Source: Eubacterium sulci ATCC 35585
GTDB taxonomy: Bacteria; Bacillota; Clostridia; Peptostreptococcales; Anaerovoracaceae
DNA length: 64,000 bases
Direction: 5' to 3'
Assembly (NCBI GenBank): GCA_001189495.1
Contig: CP012068.1
Location: 496,001 to 560,000, forward strand
How positions within the stretch are numbered: position 1 is the stretch's first letter; the number at the start of each line of letters is the position of its first letter. The notes beneath the pieces were generated by a model. The model saw nothing but the letters and a program-made list of their open reading frames with translations. It was not told where the DNA came from and searched no databases. The position numbers and the translations under genes are program-made. Positions 1 to 8,654 of the stretch are shown one piece after another.

Positions 1-1
1 C

Positions 2-475
2 AGAGGTATCGCTATGTACGCTGGACTTGGAACCGTTATCGTTCCAGGTGCGACGGGAAGCCTTGATACAAACTATGAGGGTAAGGCTCAGGCAGCGCTA
101 GATCTCTTTGATGAAGGAAATGACTTTGTCTATGTACATGTTGAGGGACCTGATGAGTCATCTCATGCAGGATCGCTCGAGGACAAAATTGCATGCATAG
201 AGAACATAGATTCAAGAATAGTAAAGCCTATAGTTGAGGGACTTAGAGAAAGAGGTGAGGATTTCAGAGTTCTCATTGCACCTGACCACAGGACGCCTCT
301 TGCAATTCGCACGCACTCTAGTGACCCTGTTCCATTTGTTATCTACGATAGCAGAAATGAGCTTCCAGATGATGAGCGCAAGCAGTTTAATGAGCGTGCA
401 GCTATAGCTACAGGTGTCTATGTTGATGAAGCATTTAAGCTAACGGACATGCTTTTTGAAAAGATGAAGTATTAG
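2..475 (+). CDS. apgM: Cofactor-independent phosphoglycerate mutase, ApgM type, C-terminal part (5' cut by window)
   Basis: The reading frame is open from base 2, so the gene begins before the window. The visible 157 residues match the C-terminal half of the archaeal-type 2,3-bisphosphoglycerate-independent phosphoglycerate mutase, which interconverts 3- and 2-phosphoglycerate in glycolysis. Seen: the 'KGIAMYAG'-like block, GATGSLDTNYEGK, then HVEGPDESSHAG with metal-binding Asp/His and a later APDHRTPLAIRTHS block, where D, H and H are typical metal ligands of the alkaline-phosphatase superfamily. The internal ATG at 14 is not the start. Some family members act as homoserine kinases, so without the N-terminus the exact substrate is not settled. 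Confidence 0.85.
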   Translation, partial: RGIAMYAGLGTVIVPGATGSLDTNYEGKAQAALDLFDEGNDFVYVHVEGPDESSHAGSLEDKIACIENIDSRIVKPIVEGLRERGEDFRVLIAPDHRTPLAIRTHSSDPVPFVIYDSRNELPDDERKQFNERAAIATGVYVDEAFKLTDMLFEKMKY

Positions 476-535
476 TTTTGATGTGGTATGGCCTCTGCAT
501 GCACAGGGGTAACATGATGGAGATATTAAGAATAA

Positions 536-2047
536 ATGAGTAGAAACAAAAGAATAAAGGTATACCTAAGTGTATTGCTCATTTTGATGATGCTGTTCAC
601 ATATTGCTTTTCCTTCGCAGAGGATGAGGTCGCTCCGCCTGCCGAAAAAGAGACGGAACAGACAAATGAAGCTGAAGAAAACCAATCACAAAATCAGCAA
701 GGCGAGGAACAGAAAGCCACCGAATTTGATATTGATAAGGCGAGTGAAGCTAATTTTGGATCAACGAACAAAGTAGATAAAGGTGTTGTAAAAGTAGATA
801 AGAATGGAAAGCCTGAACTTAAATCTGGTTCTGCGATAATCTACTGCAAGAATACTGGAGAAAAGGTTTATGCTAAGTCTGAGAAGAAAAAGTTTGCACC
901 ATATAGCTTGACCAAGCTCATGACAGCTATTTTGGTTACTCAGAAGCTTTCACTGGATGCTAAGGTAACCATATCTGCAGAGGCTGCAAAGCTAAGCAAC
1001 CAGGAGAAGGGGATTCAGCTTAAAGAAGGCGAGATCCTCACAGTCGACCAGTTGCTTCACGCTATGCTAATCATGTCAGATAATGGCGCAGCATATGCTC
1101 TAGGAGAAGCAGTTTCAGGAAGCATGGATGAGTTTATCAAGCTCATGAATGAGACATCAAAGAACATCGGCTGCAAGGACACACTGTTTGCAACTCCTAA
1201 CGGTTTGATCGATGATGTTTCAGCAGAGCACACTACAGCTTCAGATTTTCTTGAGATAGCTAAGGTAGCCTTCGGAAACAAGACGATTTTAAAGGTGTCA
1301 GGAACTAAGAACTATAGGATACCTAAGAACGAGATGAGCGACGTCCGTTTTTTGAAAAATAGCAATAAGCTTTTATCGGGAAGTAAATCTGGGTATGTAT
1401 CAGGTAAACTGGGATATATCAGCGAAAACAGTACATCGATAACCATGGTCTATAAGCAAAATGGTATGGAGCTTATCATGGTTTCACTCGGCGTAGGCAA
1501 GAATACACGCTACACGATTTGCGAAAAGATGGTTGATTATGCCAAGACTAAAATCAAGGGCATAGAGGTCGTTCCAAAGGGTAAGATTTTAGGAAAGGCG
1601 CGAGTTAAGCACGGCGTCAAGACTAGAGTTGAGGTGGAATCTGCGAGCTCAGCAATGGCCTACCTGCCAGCTCAGGGCTCCAAGGATTTGATTAAGACTG
1701 AAGTCGTTTTAAAGAGCGATGTCGAAGCACCTATCAAAAAGGGAGACGTAATGGGTAGCTACCGCATCTACGTTTCTGATGAGCAGGTCAATGAGATAGA
1801 CCTAGTTTCCACAGAATCTGTTGGAACAGGCTGGATTCCTTCATATATAGGAATCTCAAACAAAACGACTATAATAGTTCTTTTTGTAATATTTTTGATA
1901 GTATCACTTTTGATGCTTAGAACGGTCAACAAAGCCAAGACTAAGGCGCGAAGGCGCAAGCTTCGCAAGGAGCGAATTAAGCAACTTGCCATGGAAGAGC
2001 TGATGAGAGAGCACGAACGAAACAATAGATATAATCGCTATAGATAG
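536..2047 (+). CDS. D-alanyl-D-alanine carboxypeptidase (penicillin-binding, peptidase S11)
   Basis: A 503-residue exported serine DD-carboxypeptidase that trims the terminal D-Ala from peptidoglycan stem peptides. There is an N-terminal signal segment (about residues 8-28), then an acidic Glu/Gln-rich linker (30-70). Catalytic motifs are all present: SLTK at S124-K127, SDN at 181-183 and KSG at 284-286 (the KTG box with Ser). A C-terminal beta domain follows, and a hydrophobic membrane segment near 440-463 is followed by a very basic tail, so the enzyme is probably anchored at both ends or held by the C-terminus. The SD (GGAG at 524) is about 12 bases from the ATG, rather far. It ends 16 bases before uvrC, so the two may be cotranscribed. 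Confidence 0.9.
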   Translation: MSRNKRIKVYLSVLLILMMLFTYCFSFAEDEVAPPAEKETEQTNEAEENQSQNQQGEEQKATEFDIDKASEANFGSTNKVDKGVVKVDKNGKPELKSGSAIIYCKNTGEKVYAKSEKKKFAPYSLTKLMTAILVTQKLSLDAKVTISAEAAKLSNQEKGIQLKEGEILTVDQLLHAMLIMSDNGAAYALGEAVSGSMDEFIKLMNETSKNIGCKDTLFATPNGLIDDVSAEHTTASDFLEIAKVAFGNKTILKVSGTKNYRIPKNEMSDVRFLKNSNKLLSGSKSGYVSGKLGYISENSTSITMVYKQNGMELIMVSLGVGKNTRYTICEKMVDYAKTKIKGIEVVPKGKILGKARVKHGVKTRVEVESASSAMAYLPAQGSKDLIKTEVVLKSDVEAPIKKGDVMGSYRIYVSDEQVNEIDLVSTESVGTGWIPSYIGISNKTTIIVLFVIFLIVSLLMLRTVNKAKTKARRRKLRKERIKQLAMEELMREHERNNRYNRYR

Positions 2048-2063
2048 AGGATTAGGCGATACA

Positions 2064-3902
2064 ATGTTTGATATTAAAGAGAATCTCAAAAAACTCCCGG
2101 ACACCCCGGGAGTTTATATGCATAAGGATAAATTAGGGCAGGTCATCTATGTCGGAAAGGCTATTTCACTGAGGAACAGGGTTCGTCAGTACTTCCAAAG
2201 CTACGGCAAGTCGACTGCAAAGCTCAGGGCGTTAACGGCGAATATAGCGGAGTTTGACTATATCACCTGCGCAACTGAGATGGAGGCCCTTATCTTAGAG
2301 TGCAATTTAATCAAAAAATACATGCCTAAGTATAATGTCCTGCTTCGGGATGATAAGACCTATCCATACATTGTGGTTACACTTAGTGAAAAATACCCTA
2401 GGGTTATGAAAACCAGAATCATCAAAAAGGACGGCAACAAGTATTTTGGACCTTACAGCGATGTGGGTGCAGTGAATTTGATGATAGAACTTTTAAATAA
2501 TGTCTACGGTCTAAAGCGTTGTTCGGCACAGGATTTTCCGCCAGGATTTAGGCCGTGTCTGAACTATCATATAGAGCAGTGCAAGGGAATATGCACAGGG
2601 AACATCAGCGAAGCGGAGTATCGCAAATCCATTGACGATGTGCTAGAATTTCTATCGGGCAAGAAATCAAAGCTTGTAGAAAGCCTAAGAAAAAAAATGG
2701 AGGAAGCCTCAGAAGAGCTTAGGTTTGAGGATGCAGCAAGATATCGTGATGCAATTGCAGCTGCTGAGGAGCTTTCAGAAACTCAGAGAGTTACCATGGC
2801 AGGCGATAACGATATGGATATAGTTCTTCCGGTTAAGGATCTTGAGAATGCCTTTATCGTTTTGTTTACGGTCAGAAATGGAAAGCTCGTTGGAAGAGAA
2901 TCATTCCAGGTTCAGGAGGGCATTAGCGAAAATCGCAGGGAGATGACGGCCGAGTTCATTAAGCAGTACTACAGCAGGTGGGCTGAGGTTCCTCATGAAA
3001 TTATAGTGGAGGAGCTTCCGGAGGAGTCCGCTTTGATAGAAGAATTCTTATCCCAGGGCAGGCATAAGGTGAGGATAAGTGTGCCAAAGCGTGGCGATAA
3101 GCTGAGTATGCTAAAGCTTGCGCAGCAGGATAGACTTGAGATGAGCAAGACCATAAGTGAAAAGAATAGGTCAAAGGCAGAAAAGCAGCTTCAGCTAAGG
3201 AAGGAAATAAAGGCTGCTTTGCTAGAAGGGAATATTGACATAGAACCTAGGGGAGAGAGCTACCGCATTGAGTCCTACGATATATCTAACACCAATGGAA
3301 TCGATTCTGTTGGAGCTATGGTTGTCTTTGAGGGAACAAACAAAATTCGAAAGGACTACCGAAGGTTTAAGATAAAGACAATTGAAGGGCCAGATGATTA
3401 CGGAAGTCTTCAGGAGATGATTTACAGGCGCTTTAGCAGGGCCCAAAAGGGTGATCCTGCCTTTGCAATACTCCCAGACTGTATATTCATGGACGGAGGT
3501 AGAGGTCAGGTTACTGCAGCTAAGAAGGTTCTCGATGCACTGATGCTCGATGTTCCTGTCGTAGGTCTTGTCAAGGATGATAGCCACAGGACTAGGGGCA
3601 TAATGTTTGAGGACGGAAGAGAGATAAGCCTAAAGGATAGGCCTTTGTTATTTGCTTATGCTGGTACAATTCAGGAGGAGGTACATAGGTTTGCCATTGA
3701 GTACCACAGAAACCTTCGCGGGAAGAAGACCATAAGTTCCATTCTCGATGAAATTAAGGGAATAGGTCCAAGAAGAAGAAATGCACTTCTTGCCCACTTT
3801 GGATCGATTGATTCAATCAAAAAGGCAAGTCTTGCTGAGCTTACCGAAGTCGAGGGGATGAGCGAAGAATCAGCAAGAAATGTAATTGAGTTTTTTAAAT
3901 AG
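2064..3902 (+). CDS. uvrC: Excinuclease ABC subunit C
   Basis: UvrC makes the dual incisions in nucleotide excision repair together with UvrAB. At 612 residues it is full length. The GIY-YIG nuclease domain is at about 13-90 (TPGVYMH, IYVGKA), the UVR UvrB-binding helix pair at about 201-236, then the RNase H-like endonuclease domain (SYDISNTNG, FMDGGRGQ) and C-terminal helix-hairpin-helix motifs (IKGIGPRRRNALL, LTEVEGMSEESA). Four cysteines at 153, 165, 173 and 177 match the spacing reported for a [4Fe-4S] site in UvrC. It sits directly after the carboxypeptidase gene. Confidence 0.97.
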   Translation: MFDIKENLKKLPDTPGVYMHKDKLGQVIYVGKAISLRNRVRQYFQSYGKSTAKLRALTANIAEFDYITCATEMEALILECNLIKKYMPKYNVLLRDDKTYPYIVVTLSEKYPRVMKTRIIKKDGNKYFGPYSDVGAVNLMIELLNNVYGLKRCSAQDFPPGFRPCLNYHIEQCKGICTGNISEAEYRKSIDDVLEFLSGKKSKLVESLRKKMEEASEELRFEDAARYRDAIAAAEELSETQRVTMAGDNDMDIVLPVKDLENAFIVLFTVRNGKLVGRESFQVQEGISENRREMTAEFIKQYYSRWAEVPHEIIVEELPEESALIEEFLSQGRHKVRISVPKRGDKLSMLKLAQQDRLEMSKTISEKNRSKAEKQLQLRKEIKAALLEGNIDIEPRGESYRIESYDISNTNGIDSVGAMVVFEGTNKIRKDYRRFKIKTIEGPDDYGSLQEMIYRRFSRAQKGDPAFAILPDCIFMDGGRGQVTAAKKVLDALMLDVPVVGLVKDDSHRTRGIMFEDGREISLKDRPLLFAYAGTIQEEVHRFAIEYHRNLRGKKTISSILDEIKGIGPRRRNALLAHFGSIDSIKKASLAELTEVEGMSEESARNVIEFFK

Positions 3903-3941
3903 ACAAATAGGGGATTTTGACGAATAAATGCCCTTATGCAG

Positions 3942-3970
3942 TTGCTTTAAAATATGTTTGGTGATATAGT
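3942..3970 (+). promoter_or_regulatory. Sigma-A type promoter for the DUF1292 gene
   Basis: TTGCTT, a 17-base spacer, then TATAGT, about 50 bases ahead of the next gene's start. A small inverted repeat (GTGTC/GACAC near 3980-3994) lies between promoter and gene. Confidence 0.6.
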
Positions 3971-4021
3971 TAATCAGAGGTGTCAATTGGACACTAAGGA
4001 TGTTAATAACCGGAGGTAAAA

Positions 4022-4300
4022 ATGTCAGATAAGAAGCAGACCGTTCAGGACGAAGCCGCAATAATCACTTTAGAATTTGATGACGGTGAAGTTATTGAAT
4101 GTGAAGAGATGGGAATTTTCGATTACGACGGCAAGGACTACATCGCACTTATTCCACTAGATGGCAGTGATGATGTATATATTTATGGATACAAGGAAGT
4201 TGGAGATGACGAGTTTGAGCTCGTTGATATCGAAGACGACGCATTGTTTGCCAAGGTAGTTGAAGAGTTCGACACCATTATGGATGCAAACCAGGAATAA
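4022..4300 (+). CDS. DUF1292 family protein (YrzB-like)
   Basis: A 92-residue, very acidic cytosolic protein with the DUF1292 pattern: a central hydrophobic strand set around 'FDYDGKDYIALIPLD', then 'YIYGY' and an acidic helix ending in 'FDTIMD'. Family members are widespread in Firmicutes and lack an assigned biochemical role. The start has a good SD (CCGGAGG, 6-7 bases upstream). It has its own promoter and is followed at once by a clear terminator, so it appears monocistronic. Confidence 0.85.
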   Translation: MSDKKQTVQDEAAIITLEFDDGEVIECEEMGIFDYDGKDYIALIPLDGSDDVYIYGYKEVGDDEFELVDIEDDALFAKVVEEFDTIMDANQE

Positions 4301-4314
4301 TTAAGTAAGTGAAG

Positions 4315-4339
4315 ACCTCATCGTAAGATGGGGTTTTTT
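4315..4339 (+). terminator. Rho-independent terminator after DUF1292 gene
   Basis: Stem ACCTCATC / GATGGGGT (8 bp, one G-U pair), GTAA loop, then a run of T. Confidence 0.85.
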
Positions 4340-4428
4340 CTATGCTAAATTTTGCTGATTTAGTTCAGCCAGCCTGTGCGAATATAAAAAGTTCAATTTT
4401 TTGGGATATTAAGAAAGTCTTAAATCAC

Positions 4429-4457
4429 TTGCATTGGATTCTAATAAATCTTATAAT
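4429..4457 (+). promoter_or_regulatory. Promoter for the lipoprotein pair
   Basis: TTGCAT, 17-base spacer, TATAAT; transcription would begin about 40 bases before the lipoprotein start, which has an AGGGGG SD. Confidence 0.75.
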
Positions 4458-4504
4458 ATTTTAAATAAGCTTTCAGAGTTTAACTAAAATTCAGGGGGTA
4501 AAAC

Positions 4505-5320
4505 ATGAGACGTTACTTTAAAAGAACAATGTTACTAGCAGTAAGCTTGATAGCGGTAGTTGCACTGGTTGGATGCCAAGGTGGCAGCAGCAATACTGAC
4601 AACAAAAATCTCAGCAAGGACGAAATCCTTGAGAAGAGTTTTCAGGGTTTTGAGCAGCTAAAGAACGGTAAGATTAGTATTACTACTAAACATAATGGTG
4701 TAAAACATGAGCCTAAGGAGGGGGAGGCGCCTGAATACTGGCGTGAGAGAAAGTTCAAGGGAAGTTTTGAGCTAAGACCAAACCGTGTTTCAGGCGAGGT
4801 TACAGTCACAGGAACTACAATGGCACATAAGAAGATAGAATACAAATATTATGGTGACTCGATGCTAAGCTATGAATTACCTCAGGTGCCTGAGAAAAGT
4901 AAGGTTTGGACTACAAACCAGTATTCGGATGAATTTTACGGACAGCCACTTGGCTTCAATTATGATTTCATTGAATTCCTTAGAGAACACAAGAAGGATG
5001 TTAAGCTTTCAGAGGAGAAGGATAGCTATACATTTACATATGAGACAAGTGATTTAAAACTTGCAGACCCAAACAACTATCTGATATTTGGTGCTCTAGA
5101 TACTGCATATGGTCTATATGATTTCTACTATAGTGGAAGTGCAAAAATTGTATTTAAGGTATCCAAGGAAGACTTTACACCTATGGGAATAACCTATACG
5201 AGTGAGTACGACTCAGAATATGCGTCAGCAAAAATGACAAGCAAGGTTACTTATTCAGACCAGAATAAAGGTATTGTAGTTGAGACTCCTGACGGAGTTG
5301 ATAAAGCAGAAGTAAAGTAG
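4505..5320 (+). CDS. Lipoprotein, possibly DUF6612/LppX-like
   Basis: A 271-residue lipoprotein: basic N-terminus, hydrophobic core and lipobox LVGC with lipidated Cys24, then a Ser/Asn-rich linker. The mature part is beta-strand rich (alternating 'YKYYGDSMLSYEL', 'SYTFTYETSDL', 'AKIVFKVSKED') as in the LolA/LppX-like or DUF6612-type lipoproteins that often probe or carry hydrophobic ligands; that fold assignment is tentative and no function is claimed. It is 19 bases from a second lipoprotein gene and shares its promoter. Confidence 0.8.
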   Translation: MRRYFKRTMLLAVSLIAVVALVGCQGGSSNTDNKNLSKDEILEKSFQGFEQLKNGKISITTKHNGVKHEPKEGEAPEYWRERKFKGSFELRPNRVSGEVTVTGTTMAHKKIEYKYYGDSMLSYELPQVPEKSKVWTTNQYSDEFYGQPLGFNYDFIEFLREHKKDVKLSEEKDSYTFTYETSDLKLADPNNYLIFGALDTAYGLYDFYYSGSAKIVFKVSKEDFTPMGITYTSEYDSEYASAKMTSKVTYSDQNKGIVVETPDGVDKAEVK

Positions 5321-5339
5321 AATGGAGTGTGAGATAATA

Positions 5340-6239
5340 ATGAAGAATAAAAGATTTTTAGCACTTGCACTACTTGTGCTTATGTTATGTGTGGCTCTTG
5401 CGAGCTGTGGAAATAAGCCAGAATCTAATGTTAAGTCTTATGTAAAGTCAATCGGCGAAGCAAAGAACTTAGAATATACAATAAAGATATATAGAAAAAA
5501 TCATATGTATAATGATCGGGAACAAATTTTTAGGTCAGAGACAAAGGCTAGACAAGGAAAAATACAGCTTGATCCATTAAGCTATAGTGAATTCTATGTA
5601 GATGGTGACTCTAAATACGATTACTTCGGTGGAACAGGTGAGTATGCATTAGCAGATAAAAGGCGTATTGAAGAGGCTTTAACAACCTATGGTAGCAGTG
5701 ATTCACTTTTTAACAAGGATAAATATTATGCGCCAAATGATAAGGAACTTTACAAAGCAAGCTCTGATTATAAATCTGGTAAATGGAACTGGAAGGTCGC
5801 AGATCCAAAAGAGCATACAGTACCAGAAATAGGAAATAAAGAAGCCGTACTAAAACTTTACGAAAAATACGCAGATAAGTTTGTTAGGACGGAGAAAAAT
5901 GATTATGTATTCCTCGAATTCAAGGGTGATGTAACTAAGGATATCGATGATATCAAAAAACTTCAGGGCTCATTTGTAAAGAGTAATCTATATAAAGAAA
6001 AGAGTCTTGTTAAGTCTATCGATATAAAAATTACGCTAGTAATGAAGAAGGAAGGATCCTTTGGGAAGCTCATTCCTTGTGAAGCCATAATTAGCACAGA
6101 TACTAAGCTAGAGTCTACTAAGGAAAACTGGAAGATGAATAACGAAGATCACTTCGAGATTTATTACAAAAACATCAATGATACCGAGGTTAAGCCGTTT
6201 TCAGATTTTGATAAATCAAAGATAGAAACAAAAAAGTAA
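5340..6239 (+). CDS. Lipoprotein of unknown function
   Basis: A 299-residue lipoprotein. I chose the ATG at 5340 because the signal peptide begins there (MKNKRF, hydrophobic core, lipobox ALASC with Cys23); an upstream in-frame ATG at 5322 lies almost on the preceding stop and adds only six residues. The mature protein is rich in Lys, Asp and Tyr, with the motif 'DGDSKYDYFGGTGEYAL' and no recognised catalytic motif. Its position right after another lipoprotein of the same general composition, in the same operon, suggests a diverged pair working together at the outer face of the membrane. A bidirectional terminator follows. Confidence 0.8.
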   Translation: MKNKRFLALALLVLMLCVALASCGNKPESNVKSYVKSIGEAKNLEYTIKIYRKNHMYNDREQIFRSETKARQGKIQLDPLSYSEFYVDGDSKYDYFGGTGEYALADKRRIEEALTTYGSSDSLFNKDKYYAPNDKELYKASSDYKSGKWNWKVADPKEHTVPEIGNKEAVLKLYEKYADKFVRTEKNDYVFLEFKGDVTKDIDDIKKLQGSFVKSNLYKEKSLVKSIDIKITLVMKKEGSFGKLIPCEAIISTDTKLESTKENWKMNNEDHFEIYYKNINDTEVKPFSDFDKSKIETKK

Positions 6240-6249
6240 AACAAAAAAG

Positions 6250-6282
6250 AAAAAAGTTGGGAACAAAACCCCAACTTTTTTA
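6250..6282. terminator. Bidirectional terminator between convergent genes
   Basis: AAAAAAGTTGGG / CCCAACTTTTTT stem with an AACAAAAC loop; flanking A and T runs allow use on both strands, serving the lipoprotein operon and the convergent sensor kinase gene. Confidence 0.85.
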
Positions 6283-6314
6283 TTGCAATTTATAGCTTTG
6301 AGCTTTATTAAGCG

Positions 6315-8021
6315 CTATGCCTTCTTCATATAGACACTTGCCTTGAAGAGGTCACCGTCTATCTCGATTTCAAACTTACCGTGCATTAGCTTTACAAGGT
6401 CTTTTGCGATGCTTAGACCAAGACCACTTCCATCGGTATTTCTTGAACGGTCGCCACGTCTAAATCTTTCCATAAGCTCATCTGGATTGATGTTTAGTGG
6501 AGAATTTGAAACATTTTTGATCTCCAAAGCGTAGTAGGTATCAACATCGTATAAATTGATATATGCTCTGCTTCCGGTAACGGAGTACTTGCAAACATTT
6601 GTAAAGAGATTGTCAATAACTCTCCAAAGCTGCTGACCGTCTGCATAGACAAAGGCACTATCCAAATTTGTATTCATAACCGGAGTTATGTCTTTATTTT
6701 TGAATGCATCTGCTTCTTCAGCAATGGCCTGTCTTACGAGTGAAACCATCTCGATTTTAGTGAGCTCAACAGGTATGTCTCCGCTAGAAATCTTAGCGGC
6801 CTCAAAGAGGTCATCCGTGAGCTTAGATAGCCTGTTAGTCTTGTCTGTTATTATATCTAAATACTCAGGGGCCTTTTCGCTGTCTAGACCCTCAAATCTG
6901 AGCAAATCTAGATAAGATATCATAGATGTGAGCGGAGTTCTGAGATCGTGCGATACGTGTGATATGAGTTCGGATTTTAGTCTCTGATTATGAAGCTCGT
7001 TTGCCACTACAATTTCCTGAGCATCCGCTATTGAGTTTATATCCATGGACAGCCTATCTAGCTCGCCATTTGAGTAAACAGGGATGTTGTAGTCGTAGTT
7101 TCCAGCTTTGACCTCTCGTATACCGCGCTTTAGCTCAGCATATTTTCTTAGCTGAACGGGAACGAATATGAAGATCAAAATAAGAACTATGAACGCGCCC
7201 CATCCAGTTGCGGCAAGAAGGGTGCAGAAGATGAAGCATCCTATTATCTTAGCAAAGAGGTATTTCTCACCGCCTGCGAGTTTAAATGTATGTGTTAGGA
7301 TATAGCCTAAGATGGTTCTTTTTAGGAGCTCGCCACTTTTGATTTTCTTTGATAGCGAATGAATTGTCATGATATCCAAAAAGAAAATGACAAAAGCTAT
7401 TGTCAGGCTCAAAACCAGCTGAACCCAGTGTGGCTCAATGAATATGCCAGAGCTGCTAAAGGAACTTAAATTTTCTTCAATGAAGCCTCTGATAGCCTCA
7501 TTGTTTGGCACTGAGTTGTATGCTTGCTTGAATACAGCAGCAATAGGGCTATCTAGTAGATGGCTTCTATATATCCAGGTGCGAATGAGCTCATCTGAAA
7601 GTACGATACCTGCGCTTGCAATCATTGCAACTAAAATCTGAATATCAGAGAAGATTTTGTCGAACCAATTAAGCTTGATCTTGCCATTTTGGCCAAATTC
7701 ACCAGCTCTCATTATCGAAATTACAAAAGTAATTGGCACAAGAACAAGTGCAGGAATTAGGACTATCCACGGGATACCAAGATATTTTCCTGTACGAATA
7801 CGTGCGACATCTACACTTTTCATTTCGATTTCATCGGAATAGTAGGCTGCACTAAAAACGGATGAAACTGACAGTATATATACCGTCAGTACAAATGCTA
7901 TCAAAATCGTAATCATAAAGCCTGCCGTAGAGGCTATATATGTTATGCGTCTTCTTCTATTTAAATCGTTCAGATTCTCGGCACTGAGCGTGCTGATATC
8001 CGATATGTGTTCCTTCCCCAT
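6315..8021 (-). CDS. Sensor histidine kinase, orphan, multi-pass membrane
   Basis: A membrane sensor kinase that would autophosphorylate on His and pass the phosphate to a response regulator. I start it at the ATG at 8021 (568 residues) because GGAG sits 6 bases upstream; a longer frame begins with TTG at 8033. Membrane segments are near residues 33-53, 87-105, 128-145, 200-216 and 257-290, with an extracytoplasmic loop at about 146-198. A HAMP-like region (about 289-341) precedes the H box HVSHDLRTP (His358), the N box (VIDNLFTNVCKYS) and the G box (DGSGLGLSI). No response regulator gene lies beside it, which is unusual. Its signal is unknown. Confidence 0.9.
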   Translation of the reverse strand: MGKEHISDISTLSAENLNDLNRRRRITYIASTAGFMITILIAFVLTVYILSVSSVFSAAYYSDEIEMKSVDVARIRTGKYLGIPWIVLIPALVLVPITFVISIMRAGEFGQNGKIKLNWFDKIFSDIQILVAMIASAGIVLSDELIRTWIYRSHLLDSPIAAVFKQAYNSVPNNEAIRGFIEENLSSFSSSGIFIEPHWVQLVLSLTIAFVIFFLDIMTIHSLSKKIKSGELLKRTILGYILTHTFKLAGGEKYLFAKIIGCFIFCTLLAATGWGAFIVLILIFIFVPVQLRKYAELKRGIREVKAGNYDYNIPVYSNGELDRLSMDINSIADAQEIVVANELHNQRLKSELISHVSHDLRTPLTSMISYLDLLRFEGLDSEKAPEYLDIITDKTNRLSKLTDDLFEAAKISSGDIPVELTKIEMVSLVRQAIAEEADAFKNKDITPVMNTNLDSAFVYADGQQLWRVIDNLFTNVCKYSVTGSRAYINLYDVDTYYALEIKNVSNSPLNINPDELMERFRRGDRSRNTDGSGLGLSIAKDLVKLMHGKFEIEIDGDLFKASVYMKKA

Positions 8022-8136
8022 CAAAAACTCCAATTTTAAAAAATATAATTCGGTATAATAAAACTATAGTACATTTTTATTACAAAACTATAAACATAAT
8101 TATAAAGAATTTATTACTTTTATATTCTGATTTTGA

Positions 8137-8145
8137 TGTTATAAT
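8137..8145 (+). promoter_or_regulatory. Extended -10 promoter for the thioesterase gene
   Basis: TGTTATAAT (TG-n-TATAAT) 36 bases before the gene start; the -35 region is weak (TTTTAT). Confidence 0.55.
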
Positions 8146-8180
8146 CAAAGAAAGTTTTTTCGAAAGGAATTGAGGGCGAA

Positions 8181-8564
8181 ATGAAGGTAGGAATAAAGAA
8201 TCAGATAAAGAAAACTGTTGTTGAGGAACTTACAGCAAAGGTGATGGGAAGCGGAAGACTTGATGTTTTCGCAACACCAGCTATGGTAGCTATGATGGAG
8301 GAGGCTGCTCACACATCAGTTGAAGCTGAGCTAGAGGAGGGGCAGGGAACTGTGGGAACATCTATGACAGTATCACACATTGCAGCAACACCAGTTGGCA
8401 TGGAGGTTACATGTGAAAGCGAGCTTGTTGAAGTAGACGGAAGAAAGCTGGTATTTGAAATCAAAGCCATGGACGAAGCTGGTCTAATAGGTGAGGCAAG
8501 GCATGAGCGCTTCATCATCGAAAACGAAAAGTTCCTAGCAAAGACTAATGCCAAACTCAAGTAG
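8181..8564 (+). CDS. Hotdog-fold acyl-CoA thioesterase, FlK-like
   Basis: A 127-residue single hotdog domain. The pattern 'VFATPAMVAMMEEAAHTSVEAEL...GTVGTSMTVSHIAATPVGM' matches the fluoroacetyl-CoA thioesterase FlK group, where Thr, Glu and His form the catalytic set; here T, E and H are seen in 'FATPAMVAMMEEAAH' and 'SHIAATPVGM'. Most FlK-like proteins in Clostridia act on other, unidentified acyl-CoAs, so fluoroacetate specificity is not implied. Good SD (GAGGG). Monocistronic, between an extended -10 promoter and a strong terminator. Confidence 0.85.
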   Translation: MKVGIKNQIKKTVVEELTAKVMGSGRLDVFATPAMVAMMEEAAHTSVEAELEEGQGTVGTSMTVSHIAATPVGMEVTCESELVEVDGRKLVFEIKAMDEAGLIGEARHERFIIENEKFLAKTNAKLK

Positions 8565-8585
8565 ATTTATCGAATAGGCTAAAGC

Positions 8586-8624
8586 AAAACCGCCACAGTA
8601 GTTTATGTGGCGGCTTTTATTTTC
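8586..8624. terminator. Terminator between convergent thioesterase and mutM
   Basis: CCGCCACA / TGTGGCGG perfect 8-bp stem, 8-base loop, T-rich tail on + and an A run upstream that gives a short T run on -. Confidence 0.85.
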
Positions 8625-8654
8625 TGTAAAAGGTATCTGTCATAAACTAGTAAT

